Shown here one piece after another: positions 33,912 to 45,499 of a DNA stretch of 64,000 nucleotides. This DNA comes from Cordilura impudica (lineage: Eukaryota; Arthropoda; Insecta; Diptera; Scathophagidae). Positions within the stretch are counted from its first letter, which is position 1. Every line of letters starts with the position of its first letter. The notes under the pieces were generated by a model. It ran no database searches and had not been told where the DNA came from. It worked only from the letters and a program-made list of their open reading frames with translations. The translations under genes and the position numbers were made by a program. Location: NCBI GenBank assembly GCA_963682025.1, contig OY821518.1, forward strand, positions 141,571,529 to 141,635,528, given 5' to 3'.

Positions 33912-34611
33912 GGGGGGTAAGGTTTTAAAAGTTAAAAAAGTCGTATTTTCATAATTCTTTTTTGAAGATATGAACAATGTTGTATTATTTATTTCATATA
34001 TACGTTATAGCATTATATTTGAAGAATCTGTGAAAAAAAAATTCAATTAAAAATTTTAATAAATAAGTCTGTGACAGCGAATCTCCAGAGGCGTTGTTGT
34101 TTTGCGGTGAACATCACAACTCCTTACCGGATCATGTGAAATAAAAAAATCGAAACGCGTTTCAAAGGTGACATGTTTCCTGTGGTAGTGACGAAGAGTT
34201 TTTTAAATTTTTTTTTTTTTTTTTTTTTTTGGCAGCATTTTGAAGTGAAAAACGATTTTTGCTATACAATTTCGAGAATTTGTTGTTTAAAAATGGGGAA
34301 GAAAATGGAATTAAAAAAACTCTTCGTGGTTACCTGATGATTTATGTGTAGATCTAGAATTTCAAAAGAATCGGTTAAGTAGATTTTGAGTTATAATGTT
34401 CACGGACTTCGAACATTTATTTGCGAGAAAATCGGTTTAGAGTTTTCTAAAAACTGATTTATATACTATATACCGTATGAGGCCGATCGCTGGAAACGCT
34501 GTATCTTCTTAAGTTTTGCTCTGATTTACTTAAAATTTTCACAAAACACGCTCGACATTTTTGTGCATTCAGAAAGAGAACTGCAAAAAAGGTTTTATAA
34601 CCTACCACCCC
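33912..34611. mobile_element. MITE with TTAA duplication (piggyBac or Kolobok type)
   Basis: TTAA at 33908-33911 and 34612-34615 flanks a 700-bp segment whose ends, GGGGGGTAAGGTTTTAAAA and (reverse complement) GGGGTGGTAGGTTATAAAA, are inverted repeats. TTAA targets are used by piggyBac and Kolobok transposons; the terminal bases alone do not tell them apart. No coding frame is present. Confidence 0.65.
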
Positions 34612-34615
34612 TTAA

Positions 34616-35425
34616 GGAAGTGCAAACACCAATACACCTACACAAAAGAGAAAAAAATATTTCATATTTCATCATACATGTAAACTGAAAAAAGGGAACT
34701 ACTTTTTTTGCAAAGTTATCTATAAATCTAAAAAATAAAAAATAAGGGCGTATTAGTTTTACTTAAAAAACAAAATTATTATTCTAAATCGCGTTTAATT
34801 CTTCCAAGATAATTTCAATAAATTATTCAAATTAAAATCTTTAATATACCTATTAACGTAATTTATGTTTGTTTAAATTTTTTGACAGCAAATTATGCAA
34901 AAATTAATATTATGAGTGAAAAAAATTATTTTCCCACCTCTTTTCTGAAATTACAATGTAATTTAATTATGCAAAGTTACAATAATTTAAAAGTTACATT
35001 AATTTTAAACTTAATATTGCACTATTTTTTCAAGGGCTTTTCAATACAGAGCTATAAACGAAATCATACGTTGGACAACAACAAAATCCCCATTGAAGAT
35101 CTCTTTTTTCTCAAATATTTATGAAAAAATCATAATCGTTGGTGAGTGCTGACCATCAGAGAAAAATTTTGAGATGAAAAACAAAACAGACAAACGGAAA
35201 AGTTTAGTTCGATAAAAAAAAAGTATGTATGCATATCGGACGACGTTAAATGTGAAAAATAAAAATGTTTAAAATTTTATTCATTACTTTTTTTTGCAGA
35301 ATTTTTTCATTGACCAACAATGGGAATTTAAAGAAGAATTTGAATAGATATTAGTTTTTTTTTATGGATTTTTTGCGATCAACTTATTCCATATGTAACA
35401 CGAAATCTGCAAATGTAGTGCTATT
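34616..35425. other. No recognisable feature
   Basis: AT-rich DNA between two MITEs. A short plus-strand open frame at 34882-35124 has no recognisable motif. Confidence 0.4.
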
Positions 35426-35433
35426 GTCGCTAG

Positions 35434-35937
35434 CAGTGCTGCCAATTTTGACAACTTATTGTAATTTCGACGATTTTTCAATTTGTTAAAATGATTTGTG
35501 AAATTTGTCAAAATGATGATTGAAGATTTAAAATTTTCAGTAGTCGAAAATTGTAAATCGAAAATTGATAGTTTTAATTCAGTGTAAATGTAAATTACAA
35601 AATATGTATAGATTTAATTCTGGGTCAAGTCGTTTCAAAACGGAAATACCTTGAATAGCATCTATAGATACATATCAATAAAATTATTTAGTTGATTGCT
35701 GTGTTAAATTTTTTTCGTTGAAATTTCATCACTAATACATTTTTATATATAAAAATATCCAATACTGTAATAATATTCGTAATATGAATGATATAATTCA
35801 ATTTTATTGTTTCCTTTTGTAATATTTTTTCGAATTTTATAAGCGGTAAAATTTTCTTGGCAATTCCTTGTTTTAGAAATTTTGGCGATTTAGTTTCAAA
35901 AATTGTCGATTTTCAGAAGCTTTTGTTAGCAGCACTG
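35434..35937. mobile_element. hAT-type MITE with 8-bp duplication
   Basis: Ends CAGTGCTGCCAA and (reverse complement) CAGTGCTGCTAA fit the hAT terminal consensus CAGTG.TGCCAA. Flanks GTCGCTAG (35426-35433) and GTCGGTAG (35938-35945) are an 8-bp duplication with one mismatch. Non-coding, 504 bp, AT-rich interior. Confidence 0.75.
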
Positions 35938-36054
35938 GTCGGTAGCAAAGAAGAGAGAAAATTGTGTTTGGGTTTGTATAAAATGAGAAAGATTAAATTT
36001 TGTTTGTGTATTTCGCATGGCTTTGTATGAAGTGCTATGTGTGTGTATTATTTC

Positions 36055-36105
36055 AGCGTTACAGAATCAGTCAGTCAGTCAGTGAGTCAGGGATCAGCGT
36101 AAATA
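36055..36105. repeat. (GTCA)n-centred repeat, copy 2
   Basis: CAGCGTTACAGAATCAGTCA then GTCAGTCAGTGAGTCAGGGA and TCAGCGTAAATA repeat the arrangement at 32905-32975. It borders the family B segment that begins at 36106. Confidence 0.75.
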
Positions 36106-36545
36106 TATTTAAGAATAACAACAAGAACAATATAAAACATCATATTTTTCTTTTTTTTTTACTTTTTCAGAGATTTCCCTGGACCTGTTCCACCGATTTT
36201 AATGATTTTTGAAACATAAATCTTCCCACGAATTTGATGAATCATTCTCACTAAAAATGATCACCCTAGCTGTCCTATTGAGGGCGTGATCGTGACAAGA
36301 ACAACATAGAAAATTATATTTTTTCAAGACTTTTTTTAGTTCTTCATTCAAATCTCGGGCCCTAATCGACCGATTTGGACGACTTTAACCAGAAAACTTT
36401 TCAGGATGTTAATGAATCATTTTTTATGATAACGAGCACCCTAGCTACCCGATTGATGCCGTCATCGTGATTTCCACAGACGGACAGACGGACATCGCTA
36501 TATGAACTCCGGTTGTTATAAGGATCAAAAATATATATATATTAT
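36106..36545 (-). mobile_element. Family B DINE-like 5' region, minus strand
   Basis: Read on the minus strand it has GATCCTTATAACAACCGGAG, CGATGTCCGTCTGTCCGTCT and GTGGAAATCACGATGACGGC, then GGGCCCGAGATTTGAATGAA, matching the plus-strand copy at 57690-58090 nearly throughout. The extreme 5' end (ATACCCTCC) is replaced by a (TA)n tract at 36525-36560. Confidence 0.75.
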
Positions 36546-36699
36546 ATATATATATTTTATATTTTATAACACTAATCGACTATATTGATCACTATCTGTT
36601 TAAATATGTGAAAATATGCTCTTGTTTGAAGTTTGATGATACTTTCCAGAAAATTACCCATAATGATTTAAAAAAAAGAAATAAGAAAATAAAACAAAT

Positions 36700-37140
36700 T
36701 TCAGAAATTTCTGCACAATATTTTTATTTTTGAAAGGCTTGTGTGAAGATCGGGATGCAGTTTTATAGTGGGGCATATGGCTAAGAGTTGTCCTGCAGGG
36801 TCGTACAGGACTACTGATTAATGGATGTATTTTAACACAAACATATCCAATTAGACCGAAATCTATCTATAATTTGGATCTTATAGCAATTAAAGTCAAT
36901 CTAATAGGGGTCATACTAGGTCTGACTATGCACCGCTTTTCATCAGTTTCAATAGCGTTTGTTCTATGGCTGATAGGACCTTATATACCAAATTTCATCA
37001 AAATATATATTTATATTTGTCACCTGTATTTCGATTACACGGTTTACATGGACACATAAATGGTCGGAGATCACAAATTGACTCAAAAAGTGATTCTGAA
37101 TCGATCGAAATAATAAAATTTGGGTCTAAGTCAAGTTTTT
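36700..37140 (-). mobile_element. DINE-1-like element, family A, degenerate, minus strand
   Basis: Minus-strand matches to the family A body: ATTGTGCAGAAATTTC side, CAAACGCTATTGAAACTGAT, TGGTATATAAGGTCC and GTCCATGTAAACC. The (GTCC)n block has decayed, and both ends are missing or worn. Confidence 0.6.
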
Positions 37141-37149
37141 TTTTAGTAA

Positions 37150-38300
37150 TTAGTTATCCACAAACTCATTACACCCTGACCACATGTACATATAAAGAAC
37201 GCTTCTTCAAGTTTCAAAGCATTCCGGCAGAAATTGAAGCGTGATGTATGATTATGGTTGTGACAAATAAATTAAAATTTCGCTATTTGCTATAAGTTAA
37301 ACAATAACAATTTTAGAAGGAGTATAGATAAACGATAGCAACCCTGCAATCAGAAAAGCAAAAAACAGCAAGTTTTCCAATGCAACTCGAAAATTAGCTA
37401 CACTTGACAACCAGTTAACTATGTTTACAAAAATGCTGCAATAGATGTGATATAAAATGCATACTGCTTTGCATGAAAACCACAAGCAAGGGTGTATTTT
37501 TACGTTTCCAAAAATGTATGCATTTAACGCACTTAAACATTCAGTTAGGCATAAAACTAGATTTTACTTTGAAGACCCAAACAGAAAACAAAAATACTTG
37601 CTTTACTTTAATACACCAATAGCTTGATTTGGTCGTAAATTTTTGTATTTTCCAAAAAAAAATAGTCATATTATTAATATCAAATCGTTGTACTTGTATG
37701 TAATTCACTGTACACTACGTCATAAAAATCAACAACACTCCACTCAAACTGGGGAGCCTAACTGGGGAACTAAGCTTTATTTAAAGGACATACATATAAT
37801 ACTTCTCTTTCTATATAAGTCCTTAAAAAATTAAGTTTTCTCCTGATTCATAAAAATACTTATTATATAACATCGTATTTACGATTCAAATTACTTATTC
37901 ATAAATAAAACTAATTTTATTACATTAATAACATGTAACATATAAAAGCATATTATATTAAAAAAATAAATAAAATATATCTGTTAAAATATTAACACTT
38001 GGTATATTAAATAATTATTTCGGATATTCTAGAAGAAAGTATAGTCTACTCTAATGTCATATTATGTAAACAATTCCGTTATAAAAGATAGTTTAATGGA
38101 GTAAAGACATCTCGCAAACTCATATTTGATACACTGATAACGTATGAGTATTTTATACTTGTCAATGCAATGAAAATGTGTTTGCAGGTAGTCTAATTAA
38201 TTTTTAAGATTATCGTATTTAGTACTGAAGGCTTGAGTTTTGAAAATAACATTCTGGCCATGTGTCTATCCAGATATTAACGGGACTAAGGGAAGCGCTT
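37150..38300. other. No recognisable feature
   Basis: AT-rich DNA with no supported gene or repeat boundary. Confidence 0.4.
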
Positions 38301-38303
38301 GGT

Positions 38304-38525
38304 AAATGTGGGAAAATGCATGCTAAATTAATGGAAAATGCCTGTTAAGTCTATAAGAAATGCATGCCAAATGGTAAAAATGCAAAATGTTTGCTAAATT
38401 TAAGCAAATTTATGGGAAAATGCATGCTAAAAATGGGAATTTTTCTGTTAAAAATTAGAAATATTTGCATGCTAAATGTAGGGAAATTGCATGCTAAATG
38501 TAAGGAAATTGCATGCTGAATTAAG
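38304..38525. repeat. Minisatellite with ATGCATGC core
   Basis: About nine imperfect units of 20-30 bases, each with GGAAAATGCATGCTAAAT or a close variant. Units differ by substitutions and small indels. Confidence 0.8.
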
Positions 38526-38689
38526 AAAAATGATTTTCAAAGCTACAAATAAAAACAGTCCTGCGAAAAAAACAAAAACTACAAATAAAAACATTTTTAT
38601 CTGAATTAGCTTGAAATATGTTGATTTAAAGATTAATTTATCACAAAAAATACAATAAAAACATAAAAGAAAATTCTAGGTATCCTATC

Positions 38690-39128
38690 CTTTAGGTCCA
38701 ACTAATTTGTTATAGAAAATAAGCAAATTGAAATGACATTGTTATTAATTTTTTTGCCTTCGGATATGAAAAAGTTCACATCATATGCTATATTTATATG
38801 GGGACTAGGTCGAAAAACGGACCGATCCTGACTATACATGGTAAAGCCACTTATTTTTTGCAAAAACATATACAAACCAAATTTGAGAAAAATTGTGCAA
38901 TATTTTTGTTTTTTGGTAGATATAAGTGAAGATCGGGAATCAGCTTCATATGGTGGCTATGACTAGGAAGTGTCCTATATGGTTTATTTTTAGACTATGG
39001 ATTAATAGATAATTAGGAGAGATCTATAAAATAATTTGAATTTTATGACAATTAAAGTCAATTTAATAGGGGTCATGTTCACCAATTTCAACAGCCTTCA
39101 TGCTATGGCCAATAGAAGCTTATATACT
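38690..39128 (-). mobile_element. DINE-1-like element, family A, internally deleted, minus strand
   Basis: Minus-strand family A body: GCATATGATGTGAACTTTTTC, TCCCCATATAAATATAG and TGAAATTGGTGAACATGACC segments in order. Its 5' part is cut near 39128, where the plus-strand copy begins at once, so the two lie tail to head in opposite orientation. Confidence 0.65.
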
Positions 39129-39134
39129 CATTTT

Positions 39135-39788
39135 TATACCCTATACCACCATGTGGTTTGGGTATAATGACTTTGTGCTGCTGTCGATTTAACGATGTCC
39201 GTCCGTCTGTATGTCCATGTAAACCTTGTAATCCAACTACAGGCCGCAAATGTGCATATATTTTGACGAAATTTGGTATATAAGCTTTTATAGGCCATGG
39301 AATGAACGCTATTGAAATTGGTGATAATCGGTCCATGTTAAGACCTAGCCCCCATAGATCTTAGTCAAATTGGGTTTGCCTGTGTTTATTACATCCGTTA
39401 ATGAGTAGTCCAAAAAGGATCCCTATGGGACAACTCTTAGTCAGAGGCCCCATATAGAGCTGCTTCCCGATCTTCACTTAAATCTATAAAAAACAAAAAT
39501 ATTGCACTGATTCATCTCAAATTTTGTTTGTATATATTTTTGCAAAATACAAGAGACTTTACCAACCATGGTCAGGATGGGTCCATGTTTGGACCTAGTC
39601 CCCATATAGATATAGCATCCGATATGAACTTTTTCATATCTGCAGCCAAAGAAATTAATAAAAATGCCACTCAAATTTGGTTTATGCTTATTTTCTATAT
39701 CCAGTTAGTTGGGTCTAAGAAATAGGGTTTCTAAACGCATGGTATAGGGTATCATATAGTCGGTCTAGGCCGTCTATAATTTTCTTAC
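39135..39788 (+). mobile_element. DINE-1-like element, family A
   Basis: Starts TATACCCTATACCACCATG. A deletion removes the usual stretch between GTGCTGCTG and TCGATTTAACG near 39183. The 3' side keeps GGTATAGGGTATC, the palindrome with one change (TATAGTCGGTCTAGGCCG) and TTTTCTTACC. Confidence 0.8.
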
Positions 39789-39789
39789 C

Positions 39790-40226
39790 TCTTCATTTTT
39801 AATTATTTATTTTTAATTTTTTTTTTTTCATTTTTATTTTTTATTTCTCATTTTTTATTTTTCACTTTTTATTTTTCATTTTCCATTTTTCAAATTTTAT
39901 TTTTCATTTTTCATTTCTTATTTCTAATTTTTTATTTTTAATTTTTTATTTTTCATTTTTTATTTTTTATTTTTTTATTTTTTCATTTCTTATTTTTTTA
40001 TTTTTTATTTTTTCATTTTTCGTTTTTCATTTTTTATTTTTAATTTTTCATCTTTTATTTTTCATTTTTTATTTTTCATTTTTTATGTTTTATTTTTCAT
40101 TTTTTTTACTTTTCATTTTTCGTTTTTCATTCTTCGTTTTTCATTTTTCGTTTTTCCTTTTTTATTTTTTCATTTTTAGTTTTTTATTTTTCATTTTTTA
40201 TTTTTAATTTTTCGTTTTTCATTTTT
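39790..40226. repeat. Low-complexity T-rich tract (TTTTTATTTTTCATTTT)n
   Basis: More than 400 bases of irregular TTTTTATTTTT and TTTTTCATTTTT words. It lies between two family A DINE pieces and could have grown from a poly-T end. Confidence 0.9.
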
Positions 40227-40228
40227 CA

Positions 40229-40430
40229 AAAATATTGCACTGATTCATCTCATATAGATATAGCATCCGATATGAACTTTTTCATATATGCAGCCGAAAA
40301 AATTAATAAAAATCCCACTCAAATTTGATTTATGCTTATTTTCTATATTCAGTTAGTTGGGCCTGAGAGATAGGGTCTCTAAGCGCATGGTATAGGGTAT
40401 CGTATAGTCGGTCTAGACCGACTATAATTT
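40229..40430 (+). mobile_element. DINE-1-like element, family A, 3' fragment
   Basis: Begins CAAAAATATTGCACTG and ends with the perfect palindrome TATAGTCGGTCT plus its complement and ATTT at 40430. The next base starts a new family A copy (TACCCTATACC), so the two are joined head to tail without the CTTACTTG end. Confidence 0.85.
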
Positions 40431-40950
40431 TACCCTATACCACTATGTGGCTTTGGTATAATGACTTTGTGCTGCTGTTTGTAACTACCAAAAATATTTG
40501 ACCTAGACCCATCTTTAATTATACCGATCGAATCAGAGTCACTAACTGATTCGATTTAACGATGTCCGTCCGTTCGTCCGTCCGTCCGTCTGTGTGTCCA
40601 TGTAAACCTTGTAATCAAACTGCAGGTCGCAAATATGAGTATATTTTGATGAAATTTGGTATGTAAGCTTTCATTGGCCATAGGATGAACGCTGCTGAAA
40701 TTGATGAGAATCGGTCCATGTTCAGACCTAGCCCCCATACAAATGACCCCTATGAAATCGACATAAATTGCCATAAGATCCAAATTGTCATATAAGTCTT
40801 ACTCAAATTGGGTTTGTATGCGTTTATTACATCCATTAATGAGTAGTCTAAAAATGGTACCTGGGACAACTCTTAGTCATTGGCCCCATATAGAGCTGCT
40901 TCCCGATCTTCACTTAAATCTATCATAAAACAAAAATATTGCACTGATTC
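40431..40950 (+). mobile_element. DINE-1-like element, family A, 5' part
   Basis: TACCCTATACCACTATGTGG to GCACTGATTC at 40950, with the (GTCC)n block at about 40562-40590. Interrupted after ATTC by an LTR-like insertion; it continues at 43309. Confidence 0.88.
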
Positions 40951-43308
40951 TGTAGCAAAAGAATTTCTGGTACAGGCAGAATAAGAAAGAAGAAAAAATA
41001 ATAACCTTGATCTTGAAATTATTTTCAAGTTCAAGTATGTACAAGTAAACAACACCTTATATGGTAATAGGTTGATGGCATTTTTTTTTTTATTTTAGCA
41101 AACTGATTTATGGCGTTTTTTTCTCTTCATTGATCATGAACACATTCATATGCAATCATGCTGGTCAAACCACGTATTTTCTTGTATTGATGTCACTTGC
41201 TCTCATAGTCATATATGAGTGGGAGTGTTATAAATACTAGAGAATATTATGAATGCATATGAATGTTCTCAATGAATTGGTGGTGATTTTGTTTGTTTAA
41301 TAAACCGGTTTTTATCTGCAGAGGAATTAATGAAGAAGTTTAGCTTGATTAACAAGACATTTAAAATTAAACAGGGAGTTGAATTTTGTTTGTTGAAAAA
41401 TAAGGTTGAAAAAAAAACCTCGGTAAAATTAAAAAAAAAAAAAAAATTTAGTTTTAGTTTAAGAATTAAAGAAATAAATTTAAGTTCAGAAAATTAAAGA
41501 AAAATTAAGTTTAAAAAAAAAAAAAGATAAGTTTAAGAAAAAAAGAAAGTGTAAAATTTAAGAAATAAAACCAATAAAAAAATTAAATAAACTTTAAGAA
41601 AAAAAAAGTAACTTTAGATTTTAGTGACATTTGTACAAACATTTTTAATGAAAACATACAAATAACAACAACAATAATTAAAATACAGTTTCTAATGGAA
41701 ATATATAATAATAAAACATTAAAAACAAAACTAAATCTACTACAACTTAATTGATCGCAGTCATCATAATTTAATACAACAATTAAATGCTGTTATACTC
41801 CGACAAAGAGTGAAATGTGAAGGAGTTTTAATAAAGTTACATGCCAAAATAGAAAAACATATTGCGAGACACAACCACGGCGTCCGGCGGCAGCAGCTTC
41901 ATCGGTACCTCATCAACACCAGCAATAAGGCGGTAAATCTACTTTTTATATATATATAGAAATTAAAAATTTTCCTATATATAAATTTAAAATTTTCCTA
42001 TATATAAATTAAAAATTTTCCTGTATATACATAAATTAAAAAAATTTCCTATATATAAATTAAAAATTTTCCTATACATAAATTAAAAATTTTCCTATAT
42101 ATAAATTAAAAATTTTCCTGTATATACATAAATTAAAAATTTTGCTATATATAAATTAAAAATTTTTGCTAAATATAAATTAAAATTTTTCCTATAAATA
42201 AATTACAATTTTATAACATTATATATATGTAATTAAAATACAGTGGAACATAAAAATTTGTCACCACTACCTAAAATTAAAATAAAATCTCTTGGAAATG
42301 AGAATTTTTTTTTCAACTTACCTTTAAGTAAAATTACTTTAAATTTCAACTATACACTTTTACAATGAAATTAAAAATTTTATAAACCTACACATTAAAA
42401 TCTCGCTAAGATTTAATTTTTATTTAACCAAAATTTCTTTTAGAGGTTAAACAACAATTTTTCCAAAATGTAAATAAATTTTCTAAAATTTAAATACAAT
42501 ATTTTTATGATATAAGATTTGACTAAAAATGTAAATAAAAAAAAATTTTTTTTTGGTCTAGATATGAAATTGTCTACAATTTAAATTTTCTTACCTTTAA
42601 AAATTATCCTAAAATTGAATTTTCTAATTCTAAAATTTTTTATAAAATTTAAACTAAAATTTTTCTAATGCTAAAATTAAAGCTAAAATTAAGCTTAAAT
42701 TAAATAGTGCTTAAATTCAATTGCGCTAAAATTAAATAGTGCTAAAATTCAAAAGGCTAAAATTACAATTTTTTAAAAACAAAACTTTAAAATTTTCCTA
42801 AAATTAAAATTTGGCTATAAATAAAATTTTGCTAAGAAATAAAATTTTGCTAAACTTAAAATTTTTCTAAAAAGTAAAATTTTGCTAAAATATAAAAAAA
42901 CTAAATAAGTTTTGCTAAATATGTATAATTTAGATTTTGAAACCTTAAAATGAAGGGTAAAAATAAACTTTTTTGTTAAACCCATGTAGAAAACCAAACC
43001 AAACCAAATCTTTTTATTGTGTGGGTTACCTCCAAGTAAGATGGAGTCGAGGTAACATGGTAGGGAGGGCAAAAGGGGCAGAACACCTAGTCCCCAATCC
43101 CAAGGTAAGTATGGCCATCCGTAACATTTAGCGTCCGATTTTTGACAGTTGTTTTTTTTTAATCGCACGTGAAAATCTCTAGTGCGGTTTCCCTGGGCCT
43201 GAGCAAGACCCCACCCATCCGGCGAGCTAGGCCCCTACGCCAGCACGTGCGACCAGCGAAGGCTCAGGGAAACGGAAGCGGATCTTCCACCAACGCCGCA
43301 CCATTACA
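40951..43308 (+). mobile_element. 2.36 kb insertion with TG...CA ends and 4-bp ATTC duplication
   Basis: A family A DINE is cut after GCACTGATTC and resumes with ATTCTTCTCAAATTTTG, so ATTC (40947-40950 and 43309-43312) is duplicated. The insert begins TGTAGCAAAAGAATTTC and ends CACCATTACA. TG...CA ends plus a 4-bp duplication fit an LTR retrotransposon of Gypsy type. A TATAAATAC and AATAAA pair near 41232-41310 would suit an LTR. I could not match a 3' LTR to the 5' end and see no gag or pol, so it may be a highly reduced or rearranged non-autonomous element. The interior is A-rich with a minisatellite; the last 200 bases are GC-rich with an inverted repeat (TTTCCCTG...CAGGGAAA). Confidence 0.6.
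41950..42230. repeat. Minisatellite, about 22-28 bp unit
   Basis: Around eleven units of TATATATAAATTAAAAATTT plus TCC, some with a TGTATATACA expansion. It lies inside the LTR-like insertion; degenerate AAAATTTTGCTAAAATTAAA words continue to about 42900. Confidence 0.85.
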
Positions 43309-43558
43309 ATTCTTCTCAAATTTTGTTTGTATATATTTTTGCAGAATATAAGAGACTTTACCAAACATAGTCCGGATCGTTCCATTTTTGGGCCTAGTCC
43401 CCATATAGATATAGCATCCGATTAATAAAATTCCCACTCAAATTTGGTTTATGCTTATTTTCTAGATCCAGTTAGTTGGGCCTAAGAGATAGGATCTCTA
43501 AACGCATGGTATAGGGTATCATTTAGTCGGTCTCGACCGACTATAATTTTCTTACTTG
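43309..43558 (+). mobile_element. DINE-1-like element, family A, 3' part
   Basis: Continuation of the copy begun at 40431: ATTCTTCTCAAATTTTG through GGTATAGGGTATC, the palindrome with one change, and TTTTCTTACTTG. Confidence 0.88.
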
Positions 43559-43559
43559 T

Positions 43560-44095
43560 TTTTATCGTATAGTTGTAGAGTATTGTCGCGTTTACCAATG
43601 AACAAAGAATATTCAAGCAGGTTGTTAGAGTTCAAACTGGATGCGATTATTATACGGTTAGTGAGCTTGAGCTCCTTATTAATTCAGGCTTGGTGCAGGT
43701 AAACATGCTTGTTATTTTTTATGGTGATGGAAGAGCATCACTAATACACCCAAAGAATGATTTATTTAGATTTTTTATTTCCATAAAGTGTCTAAGGAAA
43801 TTGCATTGAATAGGTTGTGTATAAAGGATATTAATATAAGTTTATAAATAATTTTCCAAATATCACAAAGTCTGTAACGTGTCTTTACAAATGTACTTTT
43901 TTACACACAAATAATCTAAAATCATTAAATAAATAAATACTTATTAGCAGAGTCTGTGTGCTACAAACGAGCCAAGTGATCGTTCTTTGATCCCGAACTA
44001 AACATTATCCCACGTAATACCCGAATCTTACTTCCGACTCGTACCGTACGTAATAGTCTTAGATAGTCATTGATTTTGAACAAGAGAACCATTTT
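43560..44095. other. No recognisable feature
   Basis: AT-rich sequence between two DINE copies. Confidence 0.4.
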
Positions 44096-44885
44096 TATAC
44101 CCTATACCACTATGTGGTTTGGGTATAATGATTTTGTGCTGCTATTTGTTACAACCAAAAATATTTGACCTACACCCATCTTTAATTATATCGAATCAGA
44201 ATCACTATCTGATTCGATTTAACGATGTCCGTCCGTCCGTCCGTCTGTGTGTCCATGTAAAGCTTGTAATCACTCTGCAGGTCGCAAATATGAATATATT
44301 TTGACGAAATTTTGATCTTTTATCGGCCATAGGATGAACGGTGAGAACGATGAAATTGGTGAGAATCGTTCCATGTTCAGACCTAGCCCCCATACAAATG
44401 ACCCCTATGAAATCAACATATATTGCCATAAGATCCAAATTATCATACAAATCTTAGTCAAATTGGGTTTGTGTGTATATATTACATCCATTAATCAGTA
44501 GTCCAAAAATGATCCCTATTGGACAACTCTTAGTCATAGGCTCCATATAGAGCTGCTTCCCGATATTCACTTAAATCTATCAAAAAACACAAATATTGCA
44601 CTGATTCCTCTCAAATTTTGTTTGCATATATTTTTGTAAAATACAAGAGACTTTACCAAACATGGTCAGGATCGGTCCATTTTTGGGCCTAGTCCCCATA
44701 TAGATATAGCATCCAATATGAACTTTTTCATATCTGCAGCCGAAAAAATTAGTAAAAATCCCACTCAAATTTGGTTTATGCTTATTTTCTATATCCAGTT
44801 AGTTGGGCCTGAGAGATAGGGTCTCTAAACGCATGGTATAGGGTATCGTATAGTCGGTCTAGACCGACTATAATTTTCTTACTTG
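44096..44885 (+). mobile_element. DINE-1-like element, family A, full length
   Basis: The best full-length example: TATACCCTATACCACTATG start, (GTCC)n at about 44227-44245, GGTATAGGGTATCG, a perfect 24-base palindrome made of TATAGTCGGTCT and its complement at 44849-44872, and TTTTCTTACTTG end. Confidence 0.9.
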
Positions 44886-45118
44886 TTTATAATTTCTTTA
44901 GTTATTTGTCTTCCTATACATAATTACCGTAGTTTATTCTCGTTTCAGTTATTCTTGTTCTTATACATGAAAACCGTTTCTCATTCTCGTCTCATCACTG
45001 GATTGTCCTTGTTAGAGTCTATTCCGATTAGTGTTTATTACAGAAACATTAACGTGGGACTAATATATCATTACGACCTTTGGATGTGGTTATAGTTGGG
45101 TCAACAAAGTGCATTTTT

Positions 45119-45260
45119 TATACCCTATACCACTATGTGATTTGGGTATAATGACTTTGTGCTGCTGTTTGTAACAACCAAAAATATTTGACCTATACCG
45201 TCCGTCCGTCTGTGTGTCCATGTAAACCTTGGTCTAGACCGACTATAATTTTCTTACTTG
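45119..45260 (+). mobile_element. DINE-1-like element, family A, extreme internal deletion
   Basis: Only about 142 bases: the first ~80 bases, then CCGTCCGTCCGTCTGTGTG, CCATGTAAACCTT, and a direct jump to GGTCTAGACCGAC, TATAATTTTCTTACTTG. Both termini survive while nearly all of the body is gone. Confidence 0.85.
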
Positions 45261-45499
45261 TTTTTTTTTTTTTTTTTTGAAAGATTGAATAAAACTCCAG
45301 ATAATGAAAATTAAATGTTAATTATATCTAGTGTTTTTTTTTTCAAAAGTATTCAATACTACTATTCAAATACTGGATGGGGCACATGAATATATGGTTT
45401 GATGCCTTTGTTGCTTCTTTTTCAAATCTCAATCTTTACTGACAGAAGCTGAACTACGAAACCAGATATAGTGTATATAATGCGGAAAATAAATTTTAG

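Noticed and set aside
36525..36560. (TA)n tract as a promoter
   Set aside because: A simple repeat at the broken end of a family B copy, with no adjacent gene.
42815..43168. 117-codon minus-strand frame in the LTR-like insertion
   Set aside because: Low-complexity, A/T-driven sequence with no domain; probably chance.
44849..44872. 24-base palindrome as a transcription-factor operator
   Set aside because: It recurs at a fixed place near the 3' end of every complete family A DINE, so it is a structural terminal hairpin.
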